A DNA stretch of 64,000 nt from Chelativorans sp. ZYF759 (GCF_012911015.1 NZ_WVVV01000017.1:21112-85111), one strand, 5' to 3'. Counted from the stretch's first letter, positions 22,865-31,888 are shown. The notes: a model not told the origin generated them from the letters alone. Numbers and translations: made by a program.

Positions 22865-23056
22865 ATGGCTCATTCGAATGCACGTCGCGGCTTCTTCCGC
22901 AGCGCCATGGATGCCATCGTCGAAGCTCGCACGCGCCAGGCAGACCGTTACGTCAACGGCGCTCTGCTGATGCTCGACGACGAGACCCTGCGTTCGCACG
23001 GTTACAATCCCGACGAGATCCGTCAGCGCGGTGGCCGCGCCGGCTACATGTTCTGA
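22865..23056 (+). CDS. DUF1127 small protein
   Basis: Arginine-rich 63-aa protein with the DUF1127 (YjiS-like) signature: DRYVNGALLMLDDETLRSHG followed by YNPDEIRQRGGRAGYMF. Such mini-proteins are numerous in rhizobia; some are linked to phosphate or stress adaptation and RNA-related control, but the role of this one is unknown. The ATG at 22865 has an excellent ribosome binding site (AAGGAG, about 8 bp upstream), so longer upstream starts are rejected. A strong terminator follows, making it a monocistronic gene; the palindrome at 22748 may regulate it. Confidence 0.88.
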   Translation: MAHSNARRGFFRSAMDAIVEARTRQADRYVNGALLMLDDETLRSHGYNPDEIRQRGGRAGYMF

Positions 23057-23082
23057 TCGGTATCGACAAAGCATCCAGACGA

Positions 23083-23104
23083 AGGCCCCGCGAGGGGCCT
23101 TTTT
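23083..23104. terminator. Bidirectional-looking terminator between DUF1127 gene and prmA
   Basis: Perfect 7-bp stem AGGCCCC/GGGGCCT around a GCGA loop followed by TTTTT. It ends the plus-strand DUF1127 transcript and, read on the other strand, lies just after the prmA stop. Confidence 0.85.
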
Positions 23105-23117
23105 CGTTTCCCGGTCC

Positions 23118-23990
23118 TCACCGCTTCAGCCAGAGCGTGACCCAGCCCTCGCGGGGGAGGGTTCGCACATGGCGGAAGGACTGGCCCACATAGGCGGCAA
23201 GCACGGCGTTGCGCTGCCGCTCCAGAATGCCCGAGAGCACCAGCGAGCCGTTGGGCGCGATGTGGCGCGCCATGTCGGGCGCGAGCTTCATGAGCGGACC
23301 GGCGAGGATGTTGGCGACGATGAGGTCGAAAGGTCTGCCGGCGGCAAAGACGGGGTGATGAAAGCCGGTCGCCGTCGCGGTCTCGACCAGATGGCCGACC
23401 CCATTGATGTGCGCGTTCTCGCGCGCCACGGCGACCGCGACCGCATCGATGTCGGTCGCCAGAACCGGAATGCGGGCAAGCTTGGCCAGGCCGATCGCCA
23501 GCACTGCGCTGCCGGTACCGAGATCCAGCGCGTTGCGCGGCTTCTCGCGCGTCACGACACGGTCGATCATGTCGAGGCAGCCTGAAGTCGTGCCGTGGTG
23601 GCCGGTGCCGAAGGCAAGGCCGGCTTCGATCTCGATTCCGATATCCGGGGTGCGCCTGCGGGCGCGGTCATGCGACCCATGCACCAGGAAACGACCGGCA
23701 CGGACCGGCTTCAACCCCTCCAGCGAGCGGGCAACCCAATCGACGTCGCCCAGGACCTCGCGTTCCAGGTCCACCCTCTCGTCCGCCTCTGCAGCGAGCG
23801 CTCGCATGCGCTCTTCTGTCGCCTCGACGTTGTCGTCGACATAAATCGACACTTCGTGAATGCGCTCTTCCTCGTCGGTGGCGAAAATTGCGATCGGGAA
23901 GCCGTCATCCTCGAACGCGACCTCCATCAACGCATAAAGCCGTTCGGCCACCGTCTTCTCGGCGGCGAAGTGGATGCGGGTCTGGCTCAA
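23118..23990 (-). CDS. prmA: PrmA, ribosomal protein L11 methyltransferase
   Basis: SAM-dependent methyltransferase that modifies ribosomal protein L11. Conserved sequence begins SQTRIHF; the TTG at 23990 immediately precedes it and gives 290 aa, while the longer frame to 24077 overlaps the SCO1-like gene. Motifs: [18 protein letters not shown], the SAM loop [14 protein letters not shown], and catalytic NILAGPL. It is the last gene of a minus-strand group (47-aa peptide, SCO1-like, PrmA), 7 bp after the SCO1-like stop. The TTG start is an inference from conservation. Confidence 0.93.
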   Translation of the reverse strand: MSQTRIHFAAEKTVAERLYALMEVAFEDDGFPIAIFATDEEERIHEVSIYVDDNVEATEERMRALAAEADERVDLEREVLGDVDWVARSLEGLKPVRAGRFLVHGSHDRARRRTPDIGIEIEAGLAFGTGHHGTTSGCLDMIDRVVTREKPRNALDLGTGSAVLAIGLAKLARIPVLATDIDAVAVAVARENAHINGVGHLVETATATGFHHPVFAAGRPFDLIVANILAGPLMKLAPDMARHIAPNGSLVLSGILERQRNAVLAAYVGQSFRHVRTLPREGWVTLWLKR

Positions 23991-23997
23991 TTCGGTC

Positions 23998-24573
23998 TCA
24001 GCTTCCTGCCAGGCGGCGCAGCTTGGCCATGGCGTTGTCGGGATTCTCGCCATAGGCGATGGTGCCGGCAAAGTCACCGGTGCTGTCGATCATCAGGATC
24101 GAGGCCGTGTGATCGATAGTGTAGTCGCCGTTTTCGAGATCCACCTTGCGCACATAGATGCCGAAGGAGCGCGCCATCTGCGCGACATCCTCGGCTTCGC
24201 CCGTGATGCCGGTCACCTTGTCGGTGACATTCGCGATGTAGCGGCCGAGGACCTCGGGGCTGTCGCGCTCGGGATCAACCGAGACGAAGTAGGCACGGAT
24301 ATTCTCCCCTTCGGGCCCGAGTTCGTTCAGCCATCCATCCAGCTCGAACAAGGTCGTGGGGCAGACATCGGGGCAGTAGGTGAAGCCGAAGAAGACGGCC
24401 GACGGGTGCCCGCGGAAGGCGGCCTCAGTGATCTCGTCGCCATTGTGGTCGACGAGCACGAAAGGCTCGCCGAAGGTCCGGCTCATATGCTGGCCGCGGT
24501 ACCAGTCGAAGGTGATCCATCCGACGGCCGCCGTCATGACGACCAGAATGCCGACGAGGATGATGCGCATCAT
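23998..24573 (-). CDS. SCO1/SenC-family copper chaperone-like protein
   Basis: Thioredoxin-fold protein of the SCO family, which delivers copper to the CuA site of cytochrome oxidase or acts as a thiol reductase. ATG 24573 gives 191 aa with one N-terminal membrane anchor (residues 3-21) and a periplasmic domain. The copper motif CPDVC (Cys67, Cys71 in [12 protein letters not shown]) and the distal ligand His155 in TIDHTASIL are present, so binding should be intact. No cytochrome oxidase genes are nearby; the neighbours are a 47-aa membrane peptide upstream and prmA downstream. Confidence 0.93.
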   Translation of the reverse strand: MMRIILVGILVVMTAAVGWITFDWYRGQHMSRTFGEPFVLVDHNGDEITEAAFRGHPSAVFFGFTYCPDVCPTTLFELDGWLNELGPEGENIRAYFVSVDPERDSPEVLGRYIANVTDKVTGITGEAEDVAQMARSFGIYVRKVDLENGDYTIDHTASILMIDSTGDFAGTIAYGENPDNAMAKLRRLAGS

Positions 24574-24613
24574 GGGTGAATGTGTCCGCTTGCTGCCAGG
24601 AATAGGAGTGGCG

Positions 24614-24757
24614 TCAGAAGCACCAGCCGAGGCCCGATTGCCCCAACGAGGCGAGAATCTCCGGTGCGTGCCCGATCCAGCCTGCGAAGGCGGCACCGGT
24701 TCCGGCGGCCATCAGCATGGCCGCGCCTGAAAGGCCCAGATATTTCCCTGCCGTCAT
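24614..24757 (-). CDS. Small 47-aa membrane peptide upstream of SCO1-like gene
   Basis: The predicted peptide MTAGKYLGLSGAAMLMAAG continues with one hydrophobic segment and ends SGLGWCF. The ATG at 24757 has a strong ribosome binding site (AAAGGAG on the minus strand, 7 bp away), which is the main evidence that it is translated. It lies 40 bp upstream of the SCO1-like gene on the same strand, so co-transcription is likely. A terminal Trp-Cys-Phe and a single membrane span might suit a small redox or oxidase-assembly partner, but this is speculative. I do not recognise the family. Confidence 0.55.
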   Translation of the reverse strand: MTAGKYLGLSGAAMLMAAGTGAAFAGWIGHAPEILASLGQSGLGWCF

Positions 24758-24872
24758 GGCCGGCTCCTTTGCACCCGATATAAACCCGAAAGACCCTGGG
24801 AGAAAGGGCGCCAGATTGACGCTGGCGTGATCCATCTTGCGGGAAAGGGCACTGCCGCGTAAGCCTCCGCGC

Positions 24873-25502
24873 ATGAAGACGCCCGTTTCCCGCAGCGACG
24901 AACCGCGCATCCATTCGACCGCGAGGTTGAGCGGGTGCCGACTCGGCCGTCACGTGGAGATCGGCGAAAGGGTGAACCTGCACGAGGTCTCGGTGGGCGA
25001 CTATTCCTATATCGAGCGTCATGCCGAGGCCATGTATGCCGAGATCGGGAAGTTCTGCTCCATTGCCGCCGCGACCCGCATCAATGCGGTGGAGCATCCG
25101 ATGGAACGGATCACCACCCACAAGATCAGCTACCGTCCCAACGAATATTTCCTCCATGCTCCACTCGATCACGCGTTCCGGGAGCGCCGGCGCGCCCGGC
25201 GCGTGACCATCGGGCACGACGTCTGGATCGGACATGGCGCCGTGATCCTGCCGGGCGTGGCCATCGGCAACGGCGCCGTGATCGGGGCCAGTTCGGTGGT
25301 AAGCCGCGACGTCGAGGCCTATACGATCGTCGCTGGCACTCCCGCGCGCATCTTGAGGCGGCGCTTTCCGGCGGAACTCGCTGCCGACCTGGCAGCGCTC
25401 GCCTGGTGGGACTGGCCGGGGAAGCGGCTAGAGGCCGCGGTCCTGGACATGAGCCGTCTCACGGCGGCTGAATTCGTGGCCAAATGGAAGGGAACGGACT
25501 GA
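24873..25502 (+). CDS. Hexapeptide-repeat acyltransferase-like protein
   Basis: Left-handed beta-helix transferase of 209 aa (ATG 24873; a TTG at 24837 is less likely). Hexapeptide repeats run through LSGCRLGRHVEIGERVNL, then HDVWIGHGAVILPGVAIGNG and VIGASSVVSRDVEAYTIVAG, ending in the TPARILRRRFP typical of xenobiotic/CatB-type acetyltransferases. The inserted segment with VEHPMERITTHKISYRPNEYF resembles the subgroup often found beside phosphonate-utilisation genes, yet no phn genes are present here. Substrate unknown. Its stop overlaps the next start (TGATG), implying a two-gene unit. Confidence 0.85.
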   Translation: MKTPVSRSDEPRIHSTARLSGCRLGRHVEIGERVNLHEVSVGDYSYIERHAEAMYAEIGKFCSIAAATRINAVEHPMERITTHKISYRPNEYFLHAPLDHAFRERRRARRVTIGHDVWIGHGAVILPGVAIGNGAVIGASSVVSRDVEAYTIVAGTPARILRRRFPAELAADLAALAWWDWPGKRLEAAVLDMSRLTAAEFVAKWKGTD

Positions 25503-25990
25503 TGTGCATGATGTGCGGCACGCCCGGAGCGCACCGCTATTCGCTCGCCACCCGGCCCGAGCACAGGCTGGTCGGACGCCACTGGGAAGGCAGTTTCGCG
25601 GCAGCTGCCGCTGGTGCGTTGCATCCGCTGATCGAGGACATCAAGGCGCTGTCGGCACGGCACGAGCGGTTCTGGCGCAGCCCCATCGTCGGCCTGTCCT
25701 GGAACGACCGTGAAGACGGTTTCCGCTATTTCGCAGGCTTCGCGCTCGAAGGCGAGGATTGCCCCGAGGGCTGCAGCGCGCTCTATCTGCCGGAGATGGA
25801 ACTTGCCGATGTCTGGCATGGGCCGGGCGATGGTGACGTCATCGAGAACTACCGGGCAATGCTGGAGTGGATGGGCGACAGCCAGTTGCGCCACGACACG
25901 CTGCACTTCCACCAGCGCGAGGAATACTCTCCCGACGTGGACCTCTCGGCGCCGCCCAGCCTCCGCCTGATGCTGCCCGTGAGACGGTGA
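25502..25990 (+). CDS. GyrI-like effector-binding domain protein
   Basis: Stand-alone 162-aa GyrI-like/AraC effector-binding domain. Supporting features are RPEHRLVGRHWEGSF, the WNDREDGFRYFAGFALEGED strand pair, LPEMELADVWHGPG, NYRAMLEWMGDS and the terminal LRLMLPVRR. Such proteins bind small hydrophobic or cationic molecules or hydrolyse cyclopropane compounds; none of that is proven here. No DNA-binding domain is attached. An odd Cys/Met-rich start, MCMMCGTPG, could bind metal. The start overlaps the hexapeptide gene's stop, suggesting a shared substrate. Confidence 0.75.
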   Translation: MCMMCGTPGAHRYSLATRPEHRLVGRHWEGSFAAAAAGALHPLIEDIKALSARHERFWRSPIVGLSWNDREDGFRYFAGFALEGEDCPEGCSALYLPEMELADVWHGPGDGDVIENYRAMLEWMGDSQLRHDTLHFHQREEYSPDVDLSAPPSLRLMLPVRR

Positions 25991-26074
25991 GGAAAGTGGT
26001 CCAGCCGGGCCAGATTTTTGGTGCAGCCCCGTTTTCGGGTGGTCCGGTGCGCCAGAACCGGTAACAGCCCTCGC

Positions 26075-26695
26075 ATGAGCGGACTGAACCTCGCCCCCTT
26101 CTTTTCCGGTTTCGGGCTCGGCCTTTCGCTGATCGCGGCGATCGGCGCGCAGAACGCCTTCATCCTGCGCCAGGGGCTGATGCGGGCTCATGTCTTCGTG
26201 CTGTGCGCGATATGCGCGCTCGCCGATGCGGTGCTGATCGTGGCCGGCGTTGCGGGGCTCGGATCGCTGGTCGCGCAATCGCCCGTGCTCATCGTCGCTG
26301 TCACGGTGGGCGGCGCGGCGTTCCTGCTCGGTTATGCGGCGCTCGCCTTCCGTCGAGCGCTCGCGCCAGGCACCCTGCAAGCGGCGCGACAGGGCGAGCG
26401 CGATCTCGGGCGGGCGGTGCTGGCCTGTCTCGCCTTCACCTTCCTCAACCCGCATGTCTATCTGGATACGGTGGTGCTTCTGGGCGGCCTGTCGGCCGGC
26501 TTTGAAGGGACGGCCCGGATCGCCTTCGGGTCGGGAGCCGTTACGGCTTCCTTCGTCTGGTTCTTCACCTTGGGATACGGCGCAAGGCTGCTCGCGCCGT
26601 TCTTTGCCAGACCATCATCGTGGCGCGTGCTCGACACGGCCATCGGCGCGATCATGGTGCTGATCGCGCTCGGGCTGCTTGCGCGCCTATTTTGA
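26075..26695 (+). CDS. LysE/ArgO-family amino acid exporter
   Basis: Inner-membrane exporter of basic or other amino acids, 206 aa with about six hydrophobic segments. The LysE-family start region GFGLGLSLIAAIGAQNAFIL is clear, followed by VLCAICALADAVLIVAGVAG and the half-way motif TFLNPHVYLDTVVLLGGL, typical of the LysE/ArgO subgroup. ATG 26075 begins just before the first membrane span; the frame open to 26018 is unconserved. No adjacent LysR-type regulator is present, unlike many lysE/argO loci. Confidence 0.9.
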   Translation: MSGLNLAPFFSGFGLGLSLIAAIGAQNAFILRQGLMRAHVFVLCAICALADAVLIVAGVAGLGSLVAQSPVLIVAVTVGGAAFLLGYAALAFRRALAPGTLQAARQGERDLGRAVLACLAFTFLNPHVYLDTVVLLGGLSAGFEGTARIAFGSGAVTASFVWFFTLGYGARLLAPFFARPSSWRVLDTAIGAIMVLIALGLLARLF

Positions 26696-26839
26696 GCGCG
26701 CGGCCGCCTTCACGTTGCGCAATCGCGGCGTGCACAAGAGGGCTGCGGTGATGGCTGCAGGACCGATGGCGCGGTACTGGCCTGCGAGAGTGGATTGAGG
26801 CGGGCGCTTGGCCTGCTTCTTGGCGGTGGTCGGCTGCAT
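26687..26839 (-). CDS. Small 50-aa basic protein, unknown
   Basis: A short minus-strand ORF coding for MQPTTAKKQAKRPP followed by the segment YRAIGPAAITAALLC and a basic tail. The ATG at 26839 has AGGGGA about 8 bp upstream; an in-frame ATG at 26866 is an alternative. The aromatic-x-x-IG-hydrophobic pattern recalls short uncharacterised rhizobial proteins, but this is from memory and weak. Its last codons overlap the lysE 3' end by 9 bp. A perfect CtrA-type box lies about 116 bp upstream, which raises the chance that it is a real, cell-cycle-timed gene. Confidence 0.45.
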   Translation of the reverse strand: MQPTTAKKQAKRPPQSTLAGQYRAIGPAAITAALLCTPRLRNVKAAARSK

Positions 26840-26954
26840 CTTCTGGTCCCCTGGACGCGGTTTCATGATGCTTCGCAATTGGCGGCGGTTTGGGTCCAAA
26901 TCGTGGCCGGGCCGCCTTGCCGGCTATCGATTGGATAAAATCCCACAAACGCGC

Positions 26955-26970
26955 TTAACGGCTGATTAAC
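26955..26970. promoter_or_regulatory. CtrA-type box TTAA-N7-TTAAC
   Basis: TTAACGGCTGATTAAC matches the alphaproteobacterial CtrA recognition sequence TTAA-N7-TTAAC exactly. It lies in the 358-bp gene-free stretch 26840-27197, between the small minus-strand ORF and cysS. A match of this quality is rare in GC-rich DNA. Which gene it controls is unclear: the small ORF is about 116 bp away and cysS about 228 bp away with its own promoter candidate. Confidence 0.55.
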
Positions 26971-27035
26971 GAAAAGCTCCAGCCGGCCTGATTTGCGGGA
27001 TCTTGCTGTGCTCTGTTTGGCCAACGACATTCGGC

Positions 27036-27064
27036 TTGACCTCGTTCCTTCACGGCGCGATAAA
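27036..27064 (+). promoter_or_regulatory. Candidate sigma70 promoter for cysS
   Basis: TTGACC at 27036-27041, a 17-bp spacer and GATAAA at 27059-27064 form a good housekeeping promoter about 133 bp before the cysS ATG. Proposed from sequence only. Confidence 0.45.
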
Positions 27065-27197
27065 GCCCGTCATGAAAACGGCATGCACGATCATCTGCAT
27101 CTGCATTATCGGCTAGCGCCACAGCTGGTCCGGACGTTTTCGCCTTTTGCCCAACGAGGAAAAACCGCCCGGCCAGCAGGCCAGGAAAGGTTTTTGC

Positions 27198-28724
27198 ATG
27201 GGCGAGGGCTCGAAGGGTTTGCGGCTTTACAACACGCTGACGCGCACGAAGGAGGATTTCGTCCCCCTCGATGCCAAGAACGTGCGCATGTATGTGTGCG
27301 GTCCCACCGTCTATGACTTCGCCCATATCGGCAATGCGCGGCCCGTCATCGTCTTCGACGTGCTCTACCGGCTGCTGCGCCATCTCTACGGCGAAGACCA
27401 TGTCACTTATGTGCGCAACATCACCGATGTCGACGACAAGATAAACGACCGCGCGCTGCGTGATTTCGGGTCCGAGATCGCGGCTGGAACCATGTCGCTC
27501 AACGAGGCGATCGGCCGGGTGACGCAGACGACCGCCGACCAGTTTCATGCCGACGTGGCCGCACTCGGTTGCCTTGAGCCCACATTCGAACCGCGCGCCA
27601 CCCAGCACATCGACGGCATGATCGCCATGGCGCAGACGCTGCTCGACAAGGGCCATGCCTATGTCGCTTCCGGGAACGAGGGCAGGGAGGTGCTGTTCGA
27701 CGTCTCGACCATGCCCGATTACGGCAAGCTGTCGAACCGGAAGCTGGAAGACCAGCAGGCCGGCGCGCGCGTCGAGGTGGCCTCGCACAAGAAGAACCCC
27801 GGCGATTTCGTGCTGTGGAAAGAGAGCAGCAAGGACCAGCCCGGCTGGCCGGCGCATTTCCACTTCGAGGGCAAGGCCCACGACATATTCGGCCGGCCCG
27901 GCTGGCACATCGAATGCTCGGTCATGAGCCGGCATCATCTGGGCGAAGTGTTCGACATCCATGGCGGCGGGCTGGATCTCATCTTCCCCCACCACGAAAA
28001 CGAGATCGCCCAATCCTGCTGCGCCCACGGCACCGACGCGATGGCCCGCTACTGGCTCCACAACGGCTATCTGCAGGTGGAGGGGCGCAAGATGTCGAAG
28101 AGCGAGGGGAATTTCGTCACGATCGATGACCTCTTGCACACGGAGAAATTCGGCGGGCGCAAATGGCCGGGCGAGGTGCTCAGGCTGGCGATGCTGATGA
28201 CGCATTACCGGCAGCCAATTGATTTCAAACAGTCCACGTTGGTCGAGGCGCAAGCGCTTTTGGCGAAATTTCGTAAAACGCTGGCAAAGTTCAGTGATCT
28301 CTCAGCCATCCCGCCCTTCTCGGTGATCCAAAGCTTGTTGGATGATCTCAATACCCCCGGGGTTGTCTCGGTGCTAAGCCACCTTGATGCTCGGGCCAGT
28401 GGCGTCGTTGACGATCCCTCCGCATCCGAATGGACCGAAGCTCAAGTCCTTGAGCACCAACGGGAGTATGCGGGGCTGTTATGGGCGAGCCTCGATCTAC
28501 TTGGGCTGGCTCCAAAAGTTGACGTCGAAGGCGATAAGCTGACGGAAAATCTTCGGTTCCAGATCGGTGGGAGTATAGAAGATCGCCTCTCTTTCCTCCG
28601 CGACAAGAACTTCGCCGAGGCCGACCGCATCCGCGACGAGCTGGCGGCGCAGGGAATCCAGCTCATGGACTACAAGGACCCCGAGACCGGGGAGCGGAAG
28701 ACGAAATGGGAGGTGAAGAGATGA
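27198..28724 (+). CDS. cysS: CysS, cysteinyl-tRNA synthetase (mosaic C-terminal region)
   Basis: Class I synthetase charging tRNA-Cys. ATG 27198 follows AGGAAAGG and gives 508 aa. The catalytic domain has the zinc/active-site YVCGPTVYD, the HIGH-type HIGN motif, [21 protein letters not shown] and the KMSKS loop with [12 protein letters not shown]. Codon usage changes sharply between about 28215 and 28590 (roughly residues 340-464): codons such as CCA, ATT, AAA, CAA, CTT, TTA, CTA and ATA appear, and GC falls to about 55%, then reverts in the last 45 codons. This covers the DALR/anticodon-binding part and suggests intragenic replacement. The reading frame stays open. Confidence 0.96.
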   Translation: MGEGSKGLRLYNTLTRTKEDFVPLDAKNVRMYVCGPTVYDFAHIGNARPVIVFDVLYRLLRHLYGEDHVTYVRNITDVDDKINDRALRDFGSEIAAGTMSLNEAIGRVTQTTADQFHADVAALGCLEPTFEPRATQHIDGMIAMAQTLLDKGHAYVASGNEGREVLFDVSTMPDYGKLSNRKLEDQQAGARVEVASHKKNPGDFVLWKESSKDQPGWPAHFHFEGKAHDIFGRPGWHIECSVMSRHHLGEVFDIHGGGLDLIFPHHENEIAQSCCAHGTDAMARYWLHNGYLQVEGRKMSKSEGNFVTIDDLLHTEKFGGRKWPGEVLRLAMLMTHYRQPIDFKQSTLVEAQALLAKFRKTLAKFSDLSAIPPFSVIQSLLDDLNTPGVVSVLSHLDARASGVVDDPSASEWTEAQVLEHQREYAGLLWASLDLLGLAPKVDVEGDKLTENLRFQIGGSIEDRLSFLRDKNFAEADRIRDELAAQGIQLMDYKDPETGERKTKWEVKR

Positions 28725-29209
28725 GCCTCGCCAACATCCCCACCTATTCCGGCGGGTGCCAGTGCGGCGCGGTGCGGTTTCATATCGAGGGCGCGATGGG
28801 CCAGCCGTCGATCTGCCATTGCCGCATGTGCCAGAAGGCGTTCGGCGCCTTCTACGCGCCGCTGGTCAATATCCGCTCGGCCAGGCTCGCCTGGACACGC
28901 GGCGCGCCCAAGCGGTTCCAGTCCTCCAATCACGTCAGCCGCGGTTTCTGCGAAGGATGCGGCACGCCGCTGACCTACGAGGCGCCGGGCTGCGTGGCGA
29001 TTTCCATCGGCGCCTTCGACCAGCCGGAGGAACTTGCGCCCGCGGTGCAATGGGGGATCGAGGAAAAGCTGCCCTATGTGGACCGGCTGCACGAATTGCC
29101 CGGCCACGCCACCATGGACGACACGCAGGATGCGCCGTTCCTGCACGACCTCGTTTCCTACCAGCACCCTGACCACGACACCGAAACATGGCCGCCAGAG
29201 CGGAAGTGA
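28721..29209 (+). CDS. GFA-family (glutathione-dependent formaldehyde-activating-like) protein
   Basis: A 162-aa zinc-binding GFA-fold protein. Zinc cysteines are visible in [10 protein letters not shown] (near residues 13-15), [16 protein letters not shown] and [16 protein letters not shown]. Family members include formaldehyde-glutathione handling enzymes and many proteins without known function, so no reaction is assigned. The ATG overlaps the cysS stop (ATGA) and a good ribosome binding site lies within the cysS end; the citramalate synthase gene begins 1 bp after it, so cysS, this gene and the synthase probably share a transcript. Confidence 0.9.
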   Translation: MSLANIPTYSGGCQCGAVRFHIEGAMGQPSICHCRMCQKAFGAFYAPLVNIRSARLAWTRGAPKRFQSSNHVSRGFCEGCGTPLTYEAPGCVAISIGAFDQPEELAPAVQWGIEEKLPYVDRLHELPGHATMDDTQDAPFLHDLVSYQHPDHDTETWPPERK

Positions 29210-29210
29210 C

Positions 29211-30824
29211 ATGAGCAAAGAACGCATCTACCTGTTCGACACCACGCTGCGCGACGGCGCGCAGACGCCGGGCATCGACTTTTCGGTGGAAGACAAAATC
29301 GCGATCGCGCGCATGCTGGATGAATTCGGCATCGACTATGTCGAGGGCGGCTACCCCGGCGCCAACCCGACCGACACCGAGTTCTTCAGCAAGAAACGCA
29401 CGAAAAATTCCGCCTTCGTCGCCTTCGGCATGACCAAGCGGGCAGGGGTCTCGGCCTCCAACGACCCGGGCCTGGCCGGTCTCCTGCAGTCGCGGTCCGA
29501 CGCGATCTGTTTCGTGGCCAAGAGCTGGGACTACCATGTGCGCCTCGCGCTCGGCTGCACCAACGAGGAAAACCTGGACGCGATCTCGGCGTCGGTCGAG
29601 GCGACCCTTGCCGCTGGCAAGGAGGCAATGGTCGATTGCGAGCATTTCTTCGACGGCTACAAGGCCAATCCGACCTATGCACTGGCCTGCGCCAAGGCCG
29701 CACATGAGGCGGGCGCGCGCTGGGTGGTGCTGTGCGACACGAATGGCGGCACGCAGCCCGACGAGGTGCGCGAGATCGTGCGCGCGGTCATTGCTTCCGG
29801 TATCCCCGGCGCGCGGCTCGGCATCCACGCCCATGACGATACCGGCCAGGCGGTAGCCAACTCGCTGGCGGCGGTGGATGCCGGGGTGCGACAGATCCAG
29901 GGCACGCTGAACGGCATCGGCGAGCGCTGCGGCAACGCCAATCTCGTCTCCATCATCCCGACGCTGATGCTGAAGCCTGCCTTCGCGCACCGGTTCCAGC
30001 TGTCACTCGGAAAGGAAGCGCTGTCCGGCATAACCCGGCTGAGCCGCGCCTTCGACGAGCTCATCAATCGCGCACCCGATCACCAGGCGCCCTATGTCGG
30101 GGCGTCGGCCTTCGCCACCAAGGCCGGCATCCATGCCTCCGCGCTGATCAAGGAGCCGCAGACCTACGAGCACGTGCCGCCCGAAATCGTCGGCAATCAG
30201 CGCAAGCTCATGGTGTCCGACCAGGGCGGCAAGTCGAACTTCGTCGCTGAACTGAAGCGCCGCGGCATCGCGGTGGACAAGGCAGATCCGCGCCTCGACA
30301 CGCTGATCTCGATGGTCAAGGAGCGCGAGGCACAGGGCTATGCCTATGAGGGGGCCGATGCGAGTTTCGACCTCCTGGCGCGGCGCACGCTCGGCCGGGT
30401 GCCCGAATTCTTCAAGGTCGAGAGTTTCCGCTGCATGGTGGAGCGCCGCTTCGATGCGATGGGTGCGCTCAAGACCGTCTCGGAGGCGATCGTGAAGGTT
30501 ACCGTCGACGGCGAGGAAAGAATGTCTGTCGCCGAGGGCCATGGTCCGATAAACGCGCTCGACATCGCGCTGCGCAAGGATCTGGGCAAGTTCCAGGCCG
30601 AGATCGAGGACCTCGAACTGGTCGACTACAAGGTGCGTATCCTCAATGGAGGCACCGAGGCGATCACGCGGGTGCTGATAGAATCCGAGGATTCGTCGGG
30701 CGAACGCTGGTGGACGGTGGGCGTCTCAGACAACATCATAGACGCGTCCTTCCAGGCGCTGATGGATTCGATCGTCTACAAGCTGGTGAAGAACCGCGAC
30801 ACGACCGCGGTGGCAGCAGAATAG
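29211..30824 (+). CDS. cimA: CimA-type (R)-citramalate synthase
   Basis: DRE-TIM metallolyase that condenses pyruvate with acetyl-CoA to citramalate, feeding isoleucine synthesis. ATG 29211 gives 537 aa. The catalytic motif [20 protein letters not shown] (residues about 9-28), [11 protein letters not shown], the metal site [15 protein letters not shown] and [14 protein letters not shown] are present, followed by a C-terminal LeuA-type regulatory dimer domain. The GAQTPG and [10 protein letters not shown] forms fit the citramalate synthase subgroup better than LeuA or homocitrate synthase. Substrate is inferred from this similarity. Confidence 0.88.
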   Translation: MSKERIYLFDTTLRDGAQTPGIDFSVEDKIAIARMLDEFGIDYVEGGYPGANPTDTEFFSKKRTKNSAFVAFGMTKRAGVSASNDPGLAGLLQSRSDAICFVAKSWDYHVRLALGCTNEENLDAISASVEATLAAGKEAMVDCEHFFDGYKANPTYALACAKAAHEAGARWVVLCDTNGGTQPDEVREIVRAVIASGIPGARLGIHAHDDTGQAVANSLAAVDAGVRQIQGTLNGIGERCGNANLVSIIPTLMLKPAFAHRFQLSLGKEALSGITRLSRAFDELINRAPDHQAPYVGASAFATKAGIHASALIKEPQTYEHVPPEIVGNQRKLMVSDQGGKSNFVAELKRRGIAVDKADPRLDTLISMVKEREAQGYAYEGADASFDLLARRTLGRVPEFFKVESFRCMVERRFDAMGALKTVSEAIVKVTVDGEERMSVAEGHGPINALDIALRKDLGKFQAEIEDLELVDYKVRILNGGTEAITRVLIESEDSSGERWWTVGVSDNIIDASFQALMDSIVYKLVKNRDTTAVAAE

Positions 30825-30901
30825 ATCTATAAAGCGGATTGATCCGACACATCAGACATACTTGATGGCGATGCCCGGCCCGTCTGTGCATCAGGTTCGA
30901 G

Positions 30902-31888
30902 ATGACCGCCGGCAGAGCCGCAGGCAAGAACAACATGGCTATCAAGCAGATGACGAATGCGGAAACAGGCGGCGCCACGGAGACCGGCGACACGCTGGCG
31001 GGCTTCATGTTCGCCCTGTCGGCCTATGGGCTGTGGGGGCTGATGCCGCTCTACATGAAGCTGGTCGCGCATATCCCCGCGGCGGAGGTGGTCGCCCACC
31101 GGGCGCTCTGGTCGGTGCCGGTTGCCGGAATCGTGCTGCTTGCCCTGCGGCGTACGGCAGACATCACGGCGGCACTGCGGTCGCCGCGCACGATTGCGAT
31201 GGCCGCGCTGACGGCAGCGCTGATCTCCGTCAACTGGGGCATCTATGTCTGGGCGATCGCCGTCGACCGTGCTGTCGAGACCGCGCTCGGCTACTACATC
31301 AACCCGCTGGTCGCAATCCTCATGGGCGCGGTCCTTCTGGGCGAGAAGCTGAGCCGCGCCCAGATCGTCTCCGTGCTCCTGGCCTGCGCCGCCGTGGTCG
31401 TGCTGACGGTGGATGCCGGCGGGCTTCCCTGGGTGTCTCTGGCCCTGGCCTTTTCCTTCGCCTGCTATGGCTTCCTGCGCAAGACGCTGCCGATCGGGCC
31501 AAGCCAGGGCTTCTTCCTCGAGGTGATCATCCTGTCCGTCCCGGCCTTGGGCTTTGCGACGTGGCTGGCAATGACCGGCCAGACCCACTTTCGCATGGAC
31601 GAGCCGATGGACATGCTTCTGCTCATCCTGTGCGGTCCGGTCACTGCCGTGCCGCTGATCCTCTTTGCCTTCGGGGCCAAACTCCTGCGCTATTCCTCGA
31701 TCGGCATCATGCAGTATGTGGCGCCGACCATGATCGCCATCATCGCCGTCTTCGTCTTCCAGGAGCCGTTCGGTCCCGGCCGGATCACGGCTTTCGCGCT
31801 GATCTGGATGGCGCTTGCGATCTTCACCTGGTCGATGCTGAAGCAGAGCCGTGAGGCCGCCGCGGCAAAGGCGCCCGCGGCTCACTGA
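30902..31888 (+). CDS. rarD: RarD/EamA-family permease
   Basis: Drug/metabolite-superfamily membrane protein of 328 aa with about ten hydrophobic helices in two EamA repeats. RarD features are ALSAYGLWGLMPLYMKL, VVAHRALWSVP, SVNWGIYVWAI, LGYYINPLVAILMG and SIGIMQYVAPTMIAII. Substrate is unknown; RarD was named for chloramphenicol sensitivity. The start could instead be ATG 30935, which has a similar weak ribosome binding site; 30902 is the longest ATG start. It ends 10 bp from the convergent GFA gene. Confidence 0.9.
   Translation: MTAGRAAGKNNMAIKQMTNAETGGATETGDTLAGFMFALSAYGLWGLMPLYMKLVAHIPAAEVVAHRALWSVPVAGIVLLALRRTADITAALRSPRTIAMAALTAALISVNWGIYVWAIAVDRAVETALGYYINPLVAILMGAVLLGEKLSRAQIVSVLLACAAVVVLTVDAGGLPWVSLALAFSFACYGFLRKTLPIGPSQGFFLEVIILSVPALGFATWLAMTGQTHFRMDEPMDMLLLILCGPVTAVPLILFAFGAKLLRYSSIGIMQYVAPTMIAIIAVFVFQEPFGPGRITAFALIWMALAIFTWSMLKQSREAAAAKAPAAH

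Noticed and set aside
24873..25990. Phosphonate utilisation locus
   Set aside because: Only the hexapeptide protein resembles that context; no phn transporter or lyase genes are present.
29034..29210. Upstream extension of the citramalate synthase frame
   Set aside because: Lies within the GFA gene; the conserved protein begins at ATG 29211.
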